This document shows positions 16,251 to 24,994 of a stretch of DNA of 36,177 bases, piece after piece. This DNA comes from Variovorax sp. Root473 (GTDB lineage: Bacteria > Pseudomonadota > Gammaproteobacteria > Burkholderiales > Burkholderiaceae_C). The number at the start of each line of letters is the position of its first letter. Positions within the stretch are counted from its first letter, which is position 1. The DNA lies in assembly GCF_001426505.1 (NCBI RefSeq), contig NZ_LMEV01000017.1:2927-39103 (forward strand), in the 5' to 3' direction. Both the position numbers and the translations under genes were made by a program. Below the pieces are notes generated by a model. The model searched no databases. It worked only from the letters and a program-made list of their open reading frames with translations, and was not told where the DNA came from.

Positions 16251-17275
16251 TCCTCGTCCTCCACGTGGTGGCTGCGCAGCGAACGCCACCACAGCACCGG
16301 AATGATCAAGGTGAAGACCAGCACTTCCTTGTACGCGCTGGCCCAGAACGAAGAGAAGGCCTCCAGCAGGCCGACCAGCAGCGCGCCCGCGAGTGCCAGG
16401 GGGTAGCTTGCGAGCCCGCCGACGATGGCGGCCACGAAGCCCTTCAGGCCGATGAGAAAACCGGTGTCGTAGTAGACCGTGGTGATCGGCGCGATCAGCA
16501 GGCCCGACACCGCGCCGATGAGCGCCGCGAGCGCAAAGCTCAGGTCGCCCGACAGCTCGGTGGGAATGCCCGAGAGCCGCGCGCCCACGCGGTTGATGGC
16601 CGTGGCGCGCAGCGCCTTGCCGACCATGGAGCGGCCGAAGAACCAGAACATCGCGATCACGAGCAGCAAGGTAACGCCCACCACCACGAGCGACTGTCCG
16701 CTCACGGGGATGCCGCCGATGTCGAAGCGCACGTCGGAGAACGGCGTGGTGCGCGAACCTTCGGCACCGAAGAAGAACAGGCCCAGGCCGACCAGCACGC
16801 CGTGCAGCGCGACCGAGACGATCAGCAGCATCAGCACCGTGGCATCGGCCAGCGGGCGATACGCCAGGCGATAGAGCAGCGGCCCCAGCGGCGCGATCAG
16901 CACCAGCGTGGTGATCGCCTGCAGGGTCATCGAGGTGGGCTTGAGGCCCAGCACCAGCACCGCGGCGAGGGCCGGGAAGGCGACGCACCATGTGAAGGCC
17001 GAGCGCCAGTCGATCGTCGCGCCGCGCTTCCAGCGCCACACCTCGACCACCAGCGCCATGACGCCCAGCGCCACCAGCAGCCACAGCGTGGCCGGTGTGC
17101 GACCGCCCTGCAGCGCCGCCATCGAGAGCGCACCGAAGGCGACGAACTCGCCCTGCGGAATGAAGATCACGCGCGTGACCGAAAACACCAGCACCAGCGC
17201 GAGCGCCATCAGTCCGTAGACCGCGCCGTTCACGATGCCGTCCTGCCCCAGCAACAGGGCAATCTGCAAGTCCAT
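16247..17275 (-). CDS. livH: Liv-type ABC transporter permease
   Basis: This 342-residue inner-membrane permease starts with the LivH hallmark GIVNGAVYGLMALALVLVFSVTRVIFIPQGEF and ends with SYPLALAGALLVGLLEAFSS. It pairs with the LivM half of the fused protein. It is longer than usual for LivH (about 290-310): residues roughly 78-105 contain an extra charged loop and hydrophobic segment (EVWRWKRGATIDWRSAF, then CVAFPALAAVLVLG). GAAGG lies ahead of ATG 17275. The gene is separated from the binding-protein gene by 127 bp that fold into a strong stem-loop. Substrate by context is phenylacetate or a related acid. Confidence 0.94.
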   Translation of the reverse strand: MDLQIALLLGQDGIVNGAVYGLMALALVLVFSVTRVIFIPQGEFVAFGALSMAALQGGRTPATLWLLVALGVMALVVEVWRWKRGATIDWRSAFTWCVAFPALAAVLVLGLKPTSMTLQAITTLVLIAPLGPLLYRLAYRPLADATVLMLLIVSVALHGVLVGLGLFFFGAEGSRTTPFSDVRFDIGGIPVSGQSLVVVGVTLLLVIAMFWFFGRSMVGKALRATAINRVGARLSGIPTELSGDLSFALAALIGAVSGLLIAPITTVYYDTGFLIGLKGFVAAIVGGLASYPLALAGALLVGLLEAFSSFWASAYKEVLVFTLIIPVLWWRSLRSHHVEDEE

Positions 17276-17314
17276 ATGAAAACCTTCGGGCGGGGCCCGT
17301 GACTCAGTTCAGGA

Positions 17315-17365
17315 ACACCGAGGAACCGGCCCTCGCCGGACCTCTGGTGTCGACCCCGTCAGGGG
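17315..17365 (-). promoter_or_regulatory. Intercistronic stem-loops between binding protein and livH
   Basis: Two hairpins lie in the 127-bp gap. The larger pairs 17315-17323 (ACACCGAGG) with 17341-17350 (one bulged base), then 17326-17330 (CCGGC) with 17335-17339 (GCCGG) around a CCTC loop: 14 pairs in total. The second is CCCC-GTCA-GGGG at 17354-17365. No U-run follows, so they are not classical terminators. Such structures after a binding-protein gene commonly protect its mRNA 3' end and lower expression of the permease genes. Confidence 0.65.
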
Positions 17366-17402
17366 AAAGAAGCGGCACGCGGTGCGCGCAGCCTGGGCGA
17401 GC

Positions 17403-18548
17403 TCAGGGCTGGTACTTCCAGGCGCCGTTCTCGATCTTCACCATCACGCGCGCGCGTTGATCGAGGCCCAGGTGATCGGCCGCCGTCATGTTGAACACGC
17501 CGTGCGCGCCCGACACTTCCTTGGTCTGCTCCAGCGCATCGCGCAGTGCGGCGCGGAACTCGGGCGTGCCCGGCTGGGCCTTCTTCAGCGCGACCGGCAC
17601 GGCCGAGCTCATCAGGAGGCCCGCGTCCCAGGCGTGCGCGCCGAAGGTCGACACCGTGCCCTTGCCGTAGGCGGCTTCATAGGCGGCGACGTACGCGAGC
17701 GCGGACTTCTTCACCGGGTTGCTGGCGGGCAACTGGTCGGCCACGAGCACCGGACCAGCGGGCAGGAAGGTGCCGTCCACGTCCTTGCCGCCCACGCGCA
17801 GGAAGTCGGCGTTGGCCACGCCGTGCGTCTGGTACATCTTGCCGGTGTAGCCGCGCTCCTTGAGTGTCTTCTGCGGCAGCGCGGCCGGCGTGCCGGAGCC
17901 GGCGACCAGCACCGCGTCGGGCTTGGCCGACATGAGCTTCAGGGCCTGGCCGGTGACCGAGGTGTCCGAGCGCGCATAGCGTTCGTTGGCCACGATCTTG
18001 ATCTTCTTCAGCTCGGCGGCCTTCGCGAACTCTTGCGACCAGCCTTCGCCGTACGCGTCGGAGAAACCGATGAAACCCACGGTCTTCACGCCGTTGGCGG
18101 CCATGTGCTCGGCGATGGCCAGCGACATCATGATGTCGTTCTGCGGCGTCTTGAAGACCCACTTCTTCTTGGCGTCCATCGGCTCGATGATGCGCGCCGA
18201 GGCGGCCACCGAGATCATCGGCGTCTGTGCTTCGCTGGCCACGTCGATCATCGCGAGCGAAGCCGGCGTGGTGGTCGATCCCAGGATCACGTCGACCTTG
18301 TTCTCGGCGATCAGCTTGCGCGTGTTGTTCACGGCGGCCGTGGTGTCGGAGGCATCGTCCAGCACGATGTAGTTGATCTTCTGCCCGCCGATGGTCTTGG
18401 GCATCAGCGAGATGGTGTTCTTCTCGGGGATGCCGAGCGAAGCCGCCGGTCCGGTGGCCGAGATGGTCACGCCGACGTTGACGTCGGCCCAGGCCGAGAG
18501 GGCCGTGGCGCACAGGGCGGTGATCAGCAGGGGCTTGAAGAATGTCAT
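17403..18548 (-). CDS. Liv-type ABC transporter substrate-binding protein (aromatic acid, inferred)
   Basis: This 381-residue periplasmic binding protein (receptor family ligand-binding, Peripla_BP_6 type) starts with a signal peptide MTFFKPLLITALCATALSAWA. It continues DVNVGVTISATGPAASLGIPEKN, the family opening. Further features are the GSTTTPASLAM ligand loop and FSDAYGEGW. ATG at 18548 follows GGAGA; an upstream in-frame start would put charged residues before the signal. It lies 53 bp after paaE and before livH, so it delivers substrate to the Liv permease encoded next. Related proteins next to aromatic degradation genes bind aromatic acids; binding of phenylacetate is inference. Confidence 0.93.
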   Translation of the reverse strand: MTFFKPLLITALCATALSAWADVNVGVTISATGPAASLGIPEKNTISLMPKTIGGQKINYIVLDDASDTTAAVNNTRKLIAENKVDVILGSTTTPASLAMIDVASEAQTPMISVAASARIIEPMDAKKKWVFKTPQNDIMMSLAIAEHMAANGVKTVGFIGFSDAYGEGWSQEFAKAAELKKIKIVANERYARSDTSVTGQALKLMSAKPDAVLVAGSGTPAALPQKTLKERGYTGKMYQTHGVANADFLRVGGKDVDGTFLPAGPVLVADQLPASNPVKKSALAYVAAYEAAYGKGTVSTFGAHAWDAGLLMSSAVPVALKKAQPGTPEFRAALRDALEQTKEVSGAHGVFNMTAADHLGLDQRARVMVKIENGAWKYQP

Positions 18549-18601
18549 GGTTGGTTTGTCTCCGGGTTGAAAGGGGAAAGGCCGAGGGAAAAGCCGTGCG
18601 C

Positions 18602-19696
18602 TCAACGCTCGTCGAAAGACAGCGTGACGCGTTCGGTCAGGGGGTGGGCCTGGCAAGTCAGCACGAATCCCGCGGCCACTTCATTCTTGTCGAGTGCAAA
18701 GTTTCTTTCCATGCGGACTTCCCCGTCCACGCACTTCGCGCGGCAGGTGCCACACACGCCCGAGGTGCACGAGAACGGCACTTCGAGCCCGGCCGCCGAC
18801 GCTGCGTCGAGGATGCTGGGCTGGCCCTCGGTGTAGGTGATCTCGCGTTGCAGGCCGTCGCGCACGATGGTCACGCGCGCCTGCTTGGCATCGCCCGGCT
18901 GCGCCTCGTGCACCACCGCGCCGACCTGGCTGGCCGAGGTGGCCGACGGCAGCGCGACGCCGAAGCGCTCGATGTGGATGCGGTCTTCGGGCACACCCGC
19001 GGCCAGCAGCGCGGCCTCGGCCTCGTCGTTCATCTGGAACGGGCCGCACACGTACACGTGGTCGATCTGCGCGGCGGGCACCACCGAGGCCAGGAACTCG
19101 CCGATCTTCTCGCGGTTCATCACGCCGAAGCCCAGTGGCGAATCGGTGTGCTCGTCGGAGAACACATGCTGCAGCACGAGGCGCGTCATGTAGCGGTTCT
19201 TCAGGTCCTCGATCTCTTCCTTGAACATCGTGGACTGCAGCTGGCGGTTGCCGTAGATCAGCGTGAAGCGGCTGTGCGGTTCGCGCGCGAGCACGGTCTT
19301 CATGATCGACAGGATGGGTGTGATGCCGCTGCCGCCCGCGATGCCCACGTGGTGGCGCGCAGAGGCCGGCTCGATCGGTACGAAGAAGCGGCCTTGCGGT
19401 GCCATCACCTGCAGGCTGTCGCCGGGTTGCAGGTGGGCGTTGATCCAGTTGGAGAACACGCCGCCGCGCACCTTGCGCACGCCGACGCGCAGCTCGCCGT
19501 CGTCGATGCCGGCGCAGATCGAATAGGAGCGGCGCAGGTCCTGGCCGTCGATGTCATGGCGCAGCGTGAGGTATTGGCCCTGCGTGAAGCCGAAGACTTG
19601 CTGCAGGTCGGTCGGCACCTCGAACGAGACGATGACGGCCTCGTGCGTGTCGGGCTCGATGGCCTTCACGCGCAGGGGGTGGAAGAGGGTGCTCAT
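18602..19696 (-). CDS. paaE: Phenylacetyl-CoA epoxidase reductase subunit
   Basis: This 364-residue reductase has three domains. A FAD domain (1 to about 105) has RRSYSICAG at 55-63. An NAD(P)H domain (about 112-245) has GIAGGSGITPILS at 118-130 and VYVCGPF at 214-220. A plant-type [2Fe-2S] domain (about 272-364) has cysteines C310, C315, C318 and C348. It passes electrons from NADPH to the PaaAC di-iron oxygenase. ATG at 19696 is 10 bp after paaD, and the N-terminus MSTLFHPLRVKAIEPDT is standard for PaaE. All cofactor residues look intact. It is the last of the contiguous paaABCDE block. Confidence 0.96.
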   Translation of the reverse strand: MSTLFHPLRVKAIEPDTHEAVIVSFEVPTDLQQVFGFTQGQYLTLRHDIDGQDLRRSYSICAGIDDGELRVGVRKVRGGVFSNWINAHLQPGDSLQVMAPQGRFFVPIEPASARHHVGIAGGSGITPILSIMKTVLAREPHSRFTLIYGNRQLQSTMFKEEIEDLKNRYMTRLVLQHVFSDEHTDSPLGFGVMNREKIGEFLASVVPAAQIDHVYVCGPFQMNDEAEAALLAAGVPEDRIHIERFGVALPSATSASQVGAVVHEAQPGDAKQARVTIVRDGLQREITYTEGQPSILDAASAAGLEVPFSCTSGVCGTCRAKCVDGEVRMERNFALDKNEVAAGFVLTCQAHPLTERVTLSFDER

Positions 19697-19706
19697 CGTG
19701 AGAGTC

Positions 19707-20234
19707 TCAGATTGGCTTGAAGTGTTCGAAAGGCTCGCGGCAGGCCATGCAGCGGTACAGGGCCTTGCAGGCCGTCGAGCCGAAGGCCGAGAGCCGTTCG
19801 GTGCGCTCGCTGGCGCAGCGCGGGCAGGCGATGCGCTCGCCGGCCATGCGGCCGAAGAGCTTGATCGGCACGGCGGTGGTGGAGGCCTGCTCGGGCGTGA
19901 GATGGGCCGGCGGCGCGATGCCGTAGGCCTTGAGCTTGTCGCGGCCTTCGTCGCTGATCCAGTCGCTGGTCCAGGCGGGTGCGCGGCGCAGCGTGGCGCG
20001 CGCGCGGCCCAGGCCGGCGGTCTCGATGGCGGCCAGCACATCGTGCTCGATGGCTTCGGTGGCGGGACAGCCGGAGTAGGTCGGCGTGAGCACGACTTCC
20101 AGGCCGTCGTCGTGCTCGATCACCTCGCGCACGATGCCCAGGTCGCAGACCGACACGGCCGGCACCTCGGGGTCGGGCACGGTGTGCAGCACGGCCCAGG
20201 CCGCATCGACACGCGACGCCACTTCGGTGGTCAC
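19707..20234 (-). CDS. paaD: Phenylacetyl-CoA epoxidase maturation subunit
   Basis: This 175-residue protein has an N-terminal DUF59/MIP18-like domain (about residues 8-95, with DPEVPAVSVCDLGIV and TPTYSGCPATEAIE, C56). The C-terminal zinc-ribbon-like part has paired cysteines (C137/C140 and C162/C165, plus C156). PaaD is needed for function of the epoxidase and probably assists Fe-S or di-iron assembly. No ATG fits; GTG at 20234 overlaps the paaC stop by 4 bases (GTGA) and gives the expected length. This start is chosen for that coupling. Confidence 0.94.
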   Translation of the reverse strand: MTTEVASRVDAAWAVLHTVPDPEVPAVSVCDLGIVREVIEHDDGLEVVLTPTYSGCPATEAIEHDVLAAIETAGLGRARATLRRAPAWTSDWISDEGRDKLKAYGIAPPAHLTPEQASTTAVPIKLFGRMAGERIACPRCASERTERLSAFGSTACKALYRCMACREPFEHFKPI

Positions 20235-21010
20235 CACACGCCTCCGGGGAAGCTGCGCTGCAGGTGTTGCATCTCGGCCAGGATGTAGCCCATGTGCTCG
20301 CTGTGCACGCCCTGCTTGCCGGTGCTGCGGAAGGCAGCTTCCTTCGGCATCGCGAGGCCGGCCGCATCGAGCACCTGCTGCATCTCTGCGAGCCAGGGTT
20401 CGCGCAGTTCGCTCCACGCCGGGCCGAGGCCGCTGGCGCTGGCCTGTGCATCGACGTCGTCGCTGTCGAACAGCTCGGGCACGTAGAGCCACAGCTGCTT
20501 GAGCGCCTTCTCGGTGCGGCGGCGCGATTCGTCGGTGCCGTCGCCCAGTCGCACGACCCAGTCGGCCGAGTGCTGCTGGTGGTAGCGCGCTTCCTTCAGC
20601 GCCTTGCCGGCGATGGCGGCCACCTCGGCGTCGCTCGATGCGGACAGGCGCTGCCACAGCAGCTTGAGCAGCGTGGCGACCATGGTGTTGCGCAGCACGG
20701 CAAAGGCGAAGTCGCCGCGCGGCAGCTCGACCAGCGTGAGGTTGAAGTAGTCGCGCTCGTCGCGCAGGTAGGCGAGCTGGTCTTCGTCGTGCGCGCGGTC
20801 CGCGCCTTCGAGCTGGCCGGCGTGCGTGAGCACCGCGCGGGCCTGGCCGACGAGGTCGAGCGCGATGTTGGCCATCGCGATGTCTTCTTCGAGCACCGGT
20901 GCGTGGCCGCACCATTCGCCCAGGCGCTGCGCGAGCACCAGGCAGGTGTCGCCGATGCGCAGCAGGTAGTGCACGGCGGGCGTGCGGTTCAGTTCGATCG
21001 AGGCTTGCAT
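20231..21010 (-). CDS. paaC: Phenylacetyl-CoA epoxidase structural subunit
   Basis: This 259-residue helical protein of the ferritin-like superfamily is the non-catalytic partner of PaaA in the (AC)2 core. Diagnostic phrases are YLLRIGDTCLVLAQRLGEWCGHAPVLEED, DLVGQARAVLTHAG, DERDYFNLTLVELPRGDFA and KALKEARYHQQHSADW. ATG at 21010 is 14 bp after paaB. The end overlaps paaD by 4 bases, so expression is coupled. Length and order fit the standard paaABCDE operon. Confidence 0.95.
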   Translation of the reverse strand: MQASIELNRTPAVHYLLRIGDTCLVLAQRLGEWCGHAPVLEEDIAMANIALDLVGQARAVLTHAGQLEGADRAHDEDQLAYLRDERDYFNLTLVELPRGDFAFAVLRNTMVATLLKLLWQRLSASSDAEVAAIAGKALKEARYHQQHSADWVVRLGDGTDESRRRTEKALKQLWLYVPELFDSDDVDAQASASGLGPAWSELREPWLAEMQQVLDAAGLAMPKEAAFRSTGKQGVHSEHMGYILAEMQHLQRSFPGGVW

Positions 21011-21024
21011 GGCGTGCCGCTCGC

Positions 21025-21321
21025 TCACATGTGGTCCACGGACTTGGGCAGCGCGTAGAAGGTGGGATGGCGGTAGACCTTGTCTTCGGCCGGGTCGAAG
21101 AACATGTCCTTGTCGCCCGGGTCGCTGGCCACGATCTGGTCGGAGCGCACCACCCAGATGCTGCTGCCTTCCTGGCGGCGCGTGTAGACGTCGCGCGCCA
21201 TCTGGATGGCCATCTTCGGGTCGACGGCGTGCAGGCTGCCGCAGTGCTTGTGATCGAGGCCTGCCTTGCTGCGCACGAACACTTCCCACAGGGGCCACTC
21301 TTGCTTCACTTCGGTGCTCAT
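21025..21321 (-). CDS. paaB: Phenylacetyl-CoA epoxidase subunit
   Basis: This 98-residue small subunit begins [24 protein letters not shown] and contains [15 protein letters not shown] and [10 protein letters not shown], all typical of PaaB. It is thought to bridge PaaAC units and help the complex contact the reductase. ATG at 21321 overlaps the paaA stop by 4 bases (ATGA). Length matches the family (about 95 residues). Confidence 0.95.
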   Translation of the reverse strand: MSTEVKQEWPLWEVFVRSKAGLDHKHCGSLHAVDPKMAIQMARDVYTRRQEGSSIWVVRSDQIVASDPGDKDMFFDPAEDKVYRHPTFYALPKSVDHM

Positions 21322-22331
21322 GCTGCTTCCTTGATTGGTTGTTGCTTGTTGGCGTGGGCGAGGGCGGCTTCGCGCACCCAGGCCCCGTCGTCCCAGGCGT
21401 CCACGCGGGCCTGCAGGCGTTCGCGGTTGCAGGGGCCGTCGCCGGCGATCACGCGCCAGAACTCGCTCCAGTCGATGACGCCGAAGTCGTGCGCCTGGCG
21501 CTCCTCGTTCCACTTCAGGTCGGGGTCGGGCAGCGTCACGCCGAGGATTGCGGCCTGTTCGACCGTGGCGTCGATGAACTTCTGGCGCAGCTCGTCGTTG
21601 CTGAAGCGCTTGATGCCCCAGCGCATCGACTGCGCGGAGTTGGGCGACTGGTCGTCGGGCGGGCCGAACATCATGATCGAGGGCCACCACCAGCGGTTGA
21701 CGGCGTCCTGCACCATGGCCTTCTGCGCGTCGGTGCCCTGCTTCATCATCGTCAGCAGGGCCTCGTAGCCCTGGCGCTGGTGAAAGCTTTCTTCGCGGCA
21801 GATGCGGATCATGGCGCGCGCATACGGTGCGTACGAGCAGCGGCAGATTGGCACCTGGTTCATGATGGCCGCGCCATCGACCAGCCAGCCGATGGTGCCC
21901 ATGTCGGCCCAGGTCAGCGTGGGGTAGTTGAAGATCGAGCTGTACTTGGCCTTGCCGCTGTGCAGCGCGTCGAACATCTGGTCGCGCGAGGTGCCCAGCG
22001 TTTCAGCCGCCGCGTACAGGTAGAGGCCGTGGCCGCCTTCGTCCTGCACCTTGGCCAGCAGGATGGCCTTGCGCTTGAGCGTGGGCGCGCGGCTGATCCA
22101 GTTGCCCTCGGGCAGCATGCCCACGATTTCGGAGTGCGCGTGCTGGCTGATCTGGCGCACCAGCGTCTTGCGGTAGTGCTCGGGCATCCAGTCTTTCGCC
22201 TCGATGAAGTCGCCCGCGTCGATGCGGGCGTCGAAACGTTCCTCGAGACGCATCTCGTCGGCGGAGCGCACGGCCTTTTGCTTGCCGTCGCCTGCGTCCT
22301 TGCCCATCGTGTCCATGGCCTGGGTGTACAT
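21318..22331 (-). CDS. paaA: Phenylacetyl-CoA epoxidase catalytic subunit
   Basis: This 337-residue protein is the di-iron oxygenase subunit that makes ring-1,2-epoxyphenylacetyl-CoA from phenylacetyl-CoA, O2 and electrons from PaaE. The metal-binding motifs are visible: E68 in [10 protein letters not shown]97/E98/H101 in [12 protein letters not shown], and E180/E181/H184 in [17 protein letters not shown] precedes ATG 22331. It lies 39 bp after paaK and overlaps paaB by 4 bases. Nothing appears missing. Confidence 0.97.
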   Translation of the reverse strand: MYTQAMDTMGKDAGDGKQKAVRSADEMRLEERFDARIDAGDFIEAKDWMPEHYRKTLVRQISQHAHSEIVGMLPEGNWISRAPTLKRKAILLAKVQDEGGHGLYLYAAAETLGTSRDQMFDALHSGKAKYSSIFNYPTLTWADMGTIGWLVDGAAIMNQVPICRCSYAPYARAMIRICREESFHQRQGYEALLTMMKQGTDAQKAMVQDAVNRWWWPSIMMFGPPDDQSPNSAQSMRWGIKRFSNDELRQKFIDATVEQAAILGVTLPDPDLKWNEERQAHDFGVIDWSEFWRVIAGDGPCNRERLQARVDAWDDGAWVREAALAHANKQQPIKEAA

Positions 22332-22370
22332 GTGCGTGTCCTTTCGGTGCGGTGTGGGGGCGCGGGCGGT

Positions 22371-23681
22371 TCAGCGCGGGCGCGTGTCGACGACGCGCCG
22401 GGCCTTGCCGGTCTGCGTGCGTTCCATTTCGTCGGGGCCGTGCACGACCACGCGGGTGGAGATGCCGATGAGCGTCTTCACGCGGTGTTGCACCCAGCCG
22501 GAGATGGCGTTGCGGTCGGCCGCGGCGGCTTCGTGCGGCGTGAGTTCGCAGTGCACCTCGACCTGGTCGAGCAGGCCTTCGCGGCTCACGCGCACCTGGT
22601 ACAGGCCGGTGAGCGCGCTGTGCGCAAGCACGATCTCTTCCACCTGCGTGGGGAAGACGTTCACGCCGCGGATGATCATCATGTCGTCGCTGCGCCCGAC
22701 GATCTTGCCCATGCGGCGGAACGCGCGCGAGGTGGGCGGCAGCAGGCGCGTGAGGTCGCGCGTGCGGTAACGCACGATGGGCATCGCCTCCTTGCTCAGC
22801 GAGGTGAAGACGAGTTCGCCTTCTTCGCCATCGGCTTTCAGCTCGCCCGTTTCCGGATCGATGATCTCGGGGTAGAAGTGGTCTTCCCAGATGACGGGGC
22901 CATCCTTGCTCTCGACGCATTCGCTCGCCACGCCGGGGCCCATCACTTCGGAGAGACCGTAGATGTCGACCGCGTCGATGCCGGCCTTGGTCTCGATGTC
23001 GCGGCGCATGGCCTCGGTCCACGGCTCGGCGCCGAAGATGCCGAGCTTGAGCGAGCTGTCTTTGGCATCGAGGCCCTGGCGCTCGAACTGCTCGATGATC
23101 ACCTGCATGTAGCTGGGCGTGACCATGATGATGTCCGGCTTGAAGTCCTGAATGAGCTGGACCTGCTTCTCGGTCTGGCCGCCCGACATCGGGATGACGG
23201 TGCAGCCCGCGCGTTCGGCGCCGTAGTGCGCACCCAGGCCGCCGGTGAAGAGGCCGTAGCCGTAGGCGACGTGGATCATGTCGCCGGGCCGCCCGCCTGC
23301 CGCGCGGATGGAGCGCGCGACCAGGTCGGCCCAGGTGTCGATGTCGTTCTTCGTGTAGCCCACCACGGTCGGCTTGCCGGTGGTGCCCGACGACGCGTGG
23401 ATGCGCGCGACCTGCGTGCGCGGCACGGCGAACATGCCGAAGGGGTAGTTGTCGCGCAGGTCGGTCTTCACCGTGAACGGGAACTTCGACAGGTCGGCCA
23501 GCGACTTCAGGTCGTCGGGGTGCACGCCCTTCGCATCGAAGGCCTGGCGGTAGTGCGGCACGTTGTCGTAGGCGTTGCGCAGTGTGGCGCGCAGCCGCGT
23601 GAGCTGCAGCGCGGCAATCTCGTCGCGGCTGGCGGTTTCGATCGGGTCGAGGTCGCCGGGGGCGGGGCGTTTGACGGTCAT
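22371..23681 (-). CDS. paaK: Phenylacetate-CoA ligase
   Basis: This 436-residue AMP-forming ligase converts phenylacetate, ATP and CoA to phenylacetyl-CoA, the entry step. It shows the adenylation motif HASSGTTGKPT (residues 95-105), IDVYGLSE-type motif (VDIYGLSEVMGPG) and the C-terminal GRSDDMMIIRGVNVFPTQVEEI typical of PaaK. GAGGAG precedes ATG 23681. It is 13 bp after paaI and 39 bp before paaA, so ligase and epoxidase are produced from one transcript. Confidence 0.97.
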   Translation of the reverse strand: MTVKRPAPGDLDPIETASRDEIAALQLTRLRATLRNAYDNVPHYRQAFDAKGVHPDDLKSLADLSKFPFTVKTDLRDNYPFGMFAVPRTQVARIHASSGTTGKPTVVGYTKNDIDTWADLVARSIRAAGGRPGDMIHVAYGYGLFTGGLGAHYGAERAGCTVIPMSGGQTEKQVQLIQDFKPDIIMVTPSYMQVIIEQFERQGLDAKDSSLKLGIFGAEPWTEAMRRDIETKAGIDAVDIYGLSEVMGPGVASECVESKDGPVIWEDHFYPEIIDPETGELKADGEEGELVFTSLSKEAMPIVRYRTRDLTRLLPPTSRAFRRMGKIVGRSDDMMIIRGVNVFPTQVEEIVLAHSALTGLYQVRVSREGLLDQVEVHCELTPHEAAAADRNAISGWVQHRVKTLIGISTRVVVHGPDEMERTQTGKARRVVDTRPR

Positions 23682-23694
23682 GGTGTGTGTCTCC

Positions 23695-24141
23695 TCAGGC
23701 GGCGGGTACGGCGGGCCGGCCCTTGGCGGTGTAGGAGCGGCCGCGGAACATCGCGATGCGCTCGCCGCGCTGGTTGGTGATTTCGGTGTCGTACACGCCG
23801 GTGCGACCGGCCTTCGACACTTCGAAGCAGCGCGCGGTGAGCACGTCGCCCTCGCGCGCCGGCGCGAGGAAGTCGATGGCGAAGCCCGAGGCCACGGTCA
23901 GCTCGTTGTACGAGTTGCAGGCGAAGGCGAAAGTGGAATCGGCCAGCGTGGCCATGAAGCCGCCGTGGCAGATGGCGTGGCCGTTGAGCATGTCGGGGCG
24001 CACGCGCATCTCGAGCGTGGCCTGGCCGGGGCCGACCTCCACGATGCGCATGCCCAGGCCCTTGCTGGCGTTGTCGTTCGCGAACATGCCGTCGCGCACG
24101 AACTCGGCGGTCTGCTGCGGGGTGCGGGAAGCGTCGGTCAT
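23695..24141 (-). CDS. paaI: Hydroxyphenylacetyl-CoA thioesterase
   Basis: This 148-residue hot-dog fold thioesterase of the PaaI family has the helix motif NGHAICHGGFMATLADSTFA with H and G residues around the CoA site, followed by ASGFAIDFLAPAREGDVL. It releases CoA from dead-end ring-hydroxylated phenylacetyl-CoA species and so protects the CoA pool. ATG at 24141 lies one base after the paaG stop. The open frame continues upstream but only as a shadow of paaG. Confidence 0.95.
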   Translation of the reverse strand: MTDASRTPQQTAEFVRDGMFANDNASKGLGMRIVEVGPGQATLEMRVRPDMLNGHAICHGGFMATLADSTFAFACNSYNELTVASGFAIDFLAPAREGDVLTARCFEVSKAGRTGVYDTEITNQRGERIAMFRGRSYTAKGRPAVPAA

Positions 24142-24142
24142 C

Positions 24143-24946
24143 TCAGCGGTCCTTGAACACCGGGGCGCGCTTGGCGCGGAAAGCCTCGACACCTTCGCGG
24201 TAGTCGTCGGCATGGCCCATGTCGCGTTGGATGCGCGCTTCCTCGGCAAGTGCCGCGCCCAGGTCGAGGTTCTGTGCAGCGGCCATGGCCTCGCGGGTGG
24301 CGACCAGCGCGCGCGTGGGCATGCCGGCCAGGCGCGCGGCCAGCGCGGCGGCGGTGTCGGCCAAGGCCGTGTCGTCCACGCACTGCCAGATGAGGCCGAT
24401 GCGCGCGGCGTCCTCGGCGGGCAGCTTGTCGCCCAGCATCGCGATGCCCAGCGCGCGGGCCGGGCCCACGAGCCGCGGCAGCAGCCAGGTGCCGCCGGTG
24501 TCGGGCACGAGGCCGATCTTGGTGAAGGCCTGGATGAAGCTGGCCGAGCGGCCGGCCACGACGAGGTCGCAGCACAGCGCGAGGTTGGCGCCCGCGCCGG
24601 CCGCCACGCCGTTGACGGCGGCAACCACCGGCACCGGCATCGAGCGCAGGCGCGCGACGAGCGGGCCGTAGTAAGTAGAGATGACGTTGCCCAGGTCCTT
24701 GGGCGCGGCACCCGGCGTGGGGTCGGGCGCGACCGACGGGTCGGCCAGGTCCTGCCCCGCGCAGAAGGCGCGGCCGGCGCCGGTGAGCACCACGCAGCGC
24801 ACGCTGCTGTCGGCGGCCGCGGCTTCGAGCGCGGCCAGCAACTCGGCGTGCAGCCCGGTCGTGAAGCTGTTGAGCGCCGCGGGGCGGTTCAGGCACAGCG
24901 TGCGGACGGCGCCGGCGTTGCTGATGAGTACCAAAGGCTCAGTCAT
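24143..24946 (-). CDS. paaG: 1,2-epoxyphenylacetyl-CoA isomerase
   Basis: This 267-residue crotonase-fold enzyme has the oxyanion-hole segments VVLTGAGRAFCAGQDLAD and GVAAGAGANLALCCDLVVA, and the catalytic Asp in KIGLVPDTGGTW. PaaG turns the epoxide into the oxepin-CoA and also shifts double bonds later in the pathway. MTEPLVLI at 24946 is preferred; an ATG at 24961 would add five residues (MKETR) but has poor ribosome-site spacing. It is the first gene of the leftward phenylacetate run and is divergent from paaY. Confidence 0.95.
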   Translation of the reverse strand: MTEPLVLISNAGAVRTLCLNRPAALNSFTTGLHAELLAALEAAAADSSVRCVVLTGAGRAFCAGQDLADPSVAPDPTPGAAPKDLGNVISTYYGPLVARLRSMPVPVVAAVNGVAAGAGANLALCCDLVVAGRSASFIQAFTKIGLVPDTGGTWLLPRLVGPARALGIAMLGDKLPAEDAARIGLIWQCVDDTALADTAAALAARLAGMPTRALVATREAMAAAQNLDLGAALAEEARIQRDMGHADDYREGVEAFRAKRAPVFKDR

Positions 24947-24994
24947 GCGTGTCTCTTTCATCCTTTGTGGGGACGGCTCGGTGCGTAAACACTA

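Noticed and set aside
16251..17084. Upstream extension of the livM-livG frame
   Set aside because: The frame remains open by chance inside livH; LivM begins at the ATG at 16250, which overlaps the livH stop as expected.
20982..23780. 932-residue plus-strand open frame opposite paaB, paaA and paaK
   Set aside because: It covers several unmistakable paa genes and the translation is an Arg/Ala/His/Val-rich shadow.
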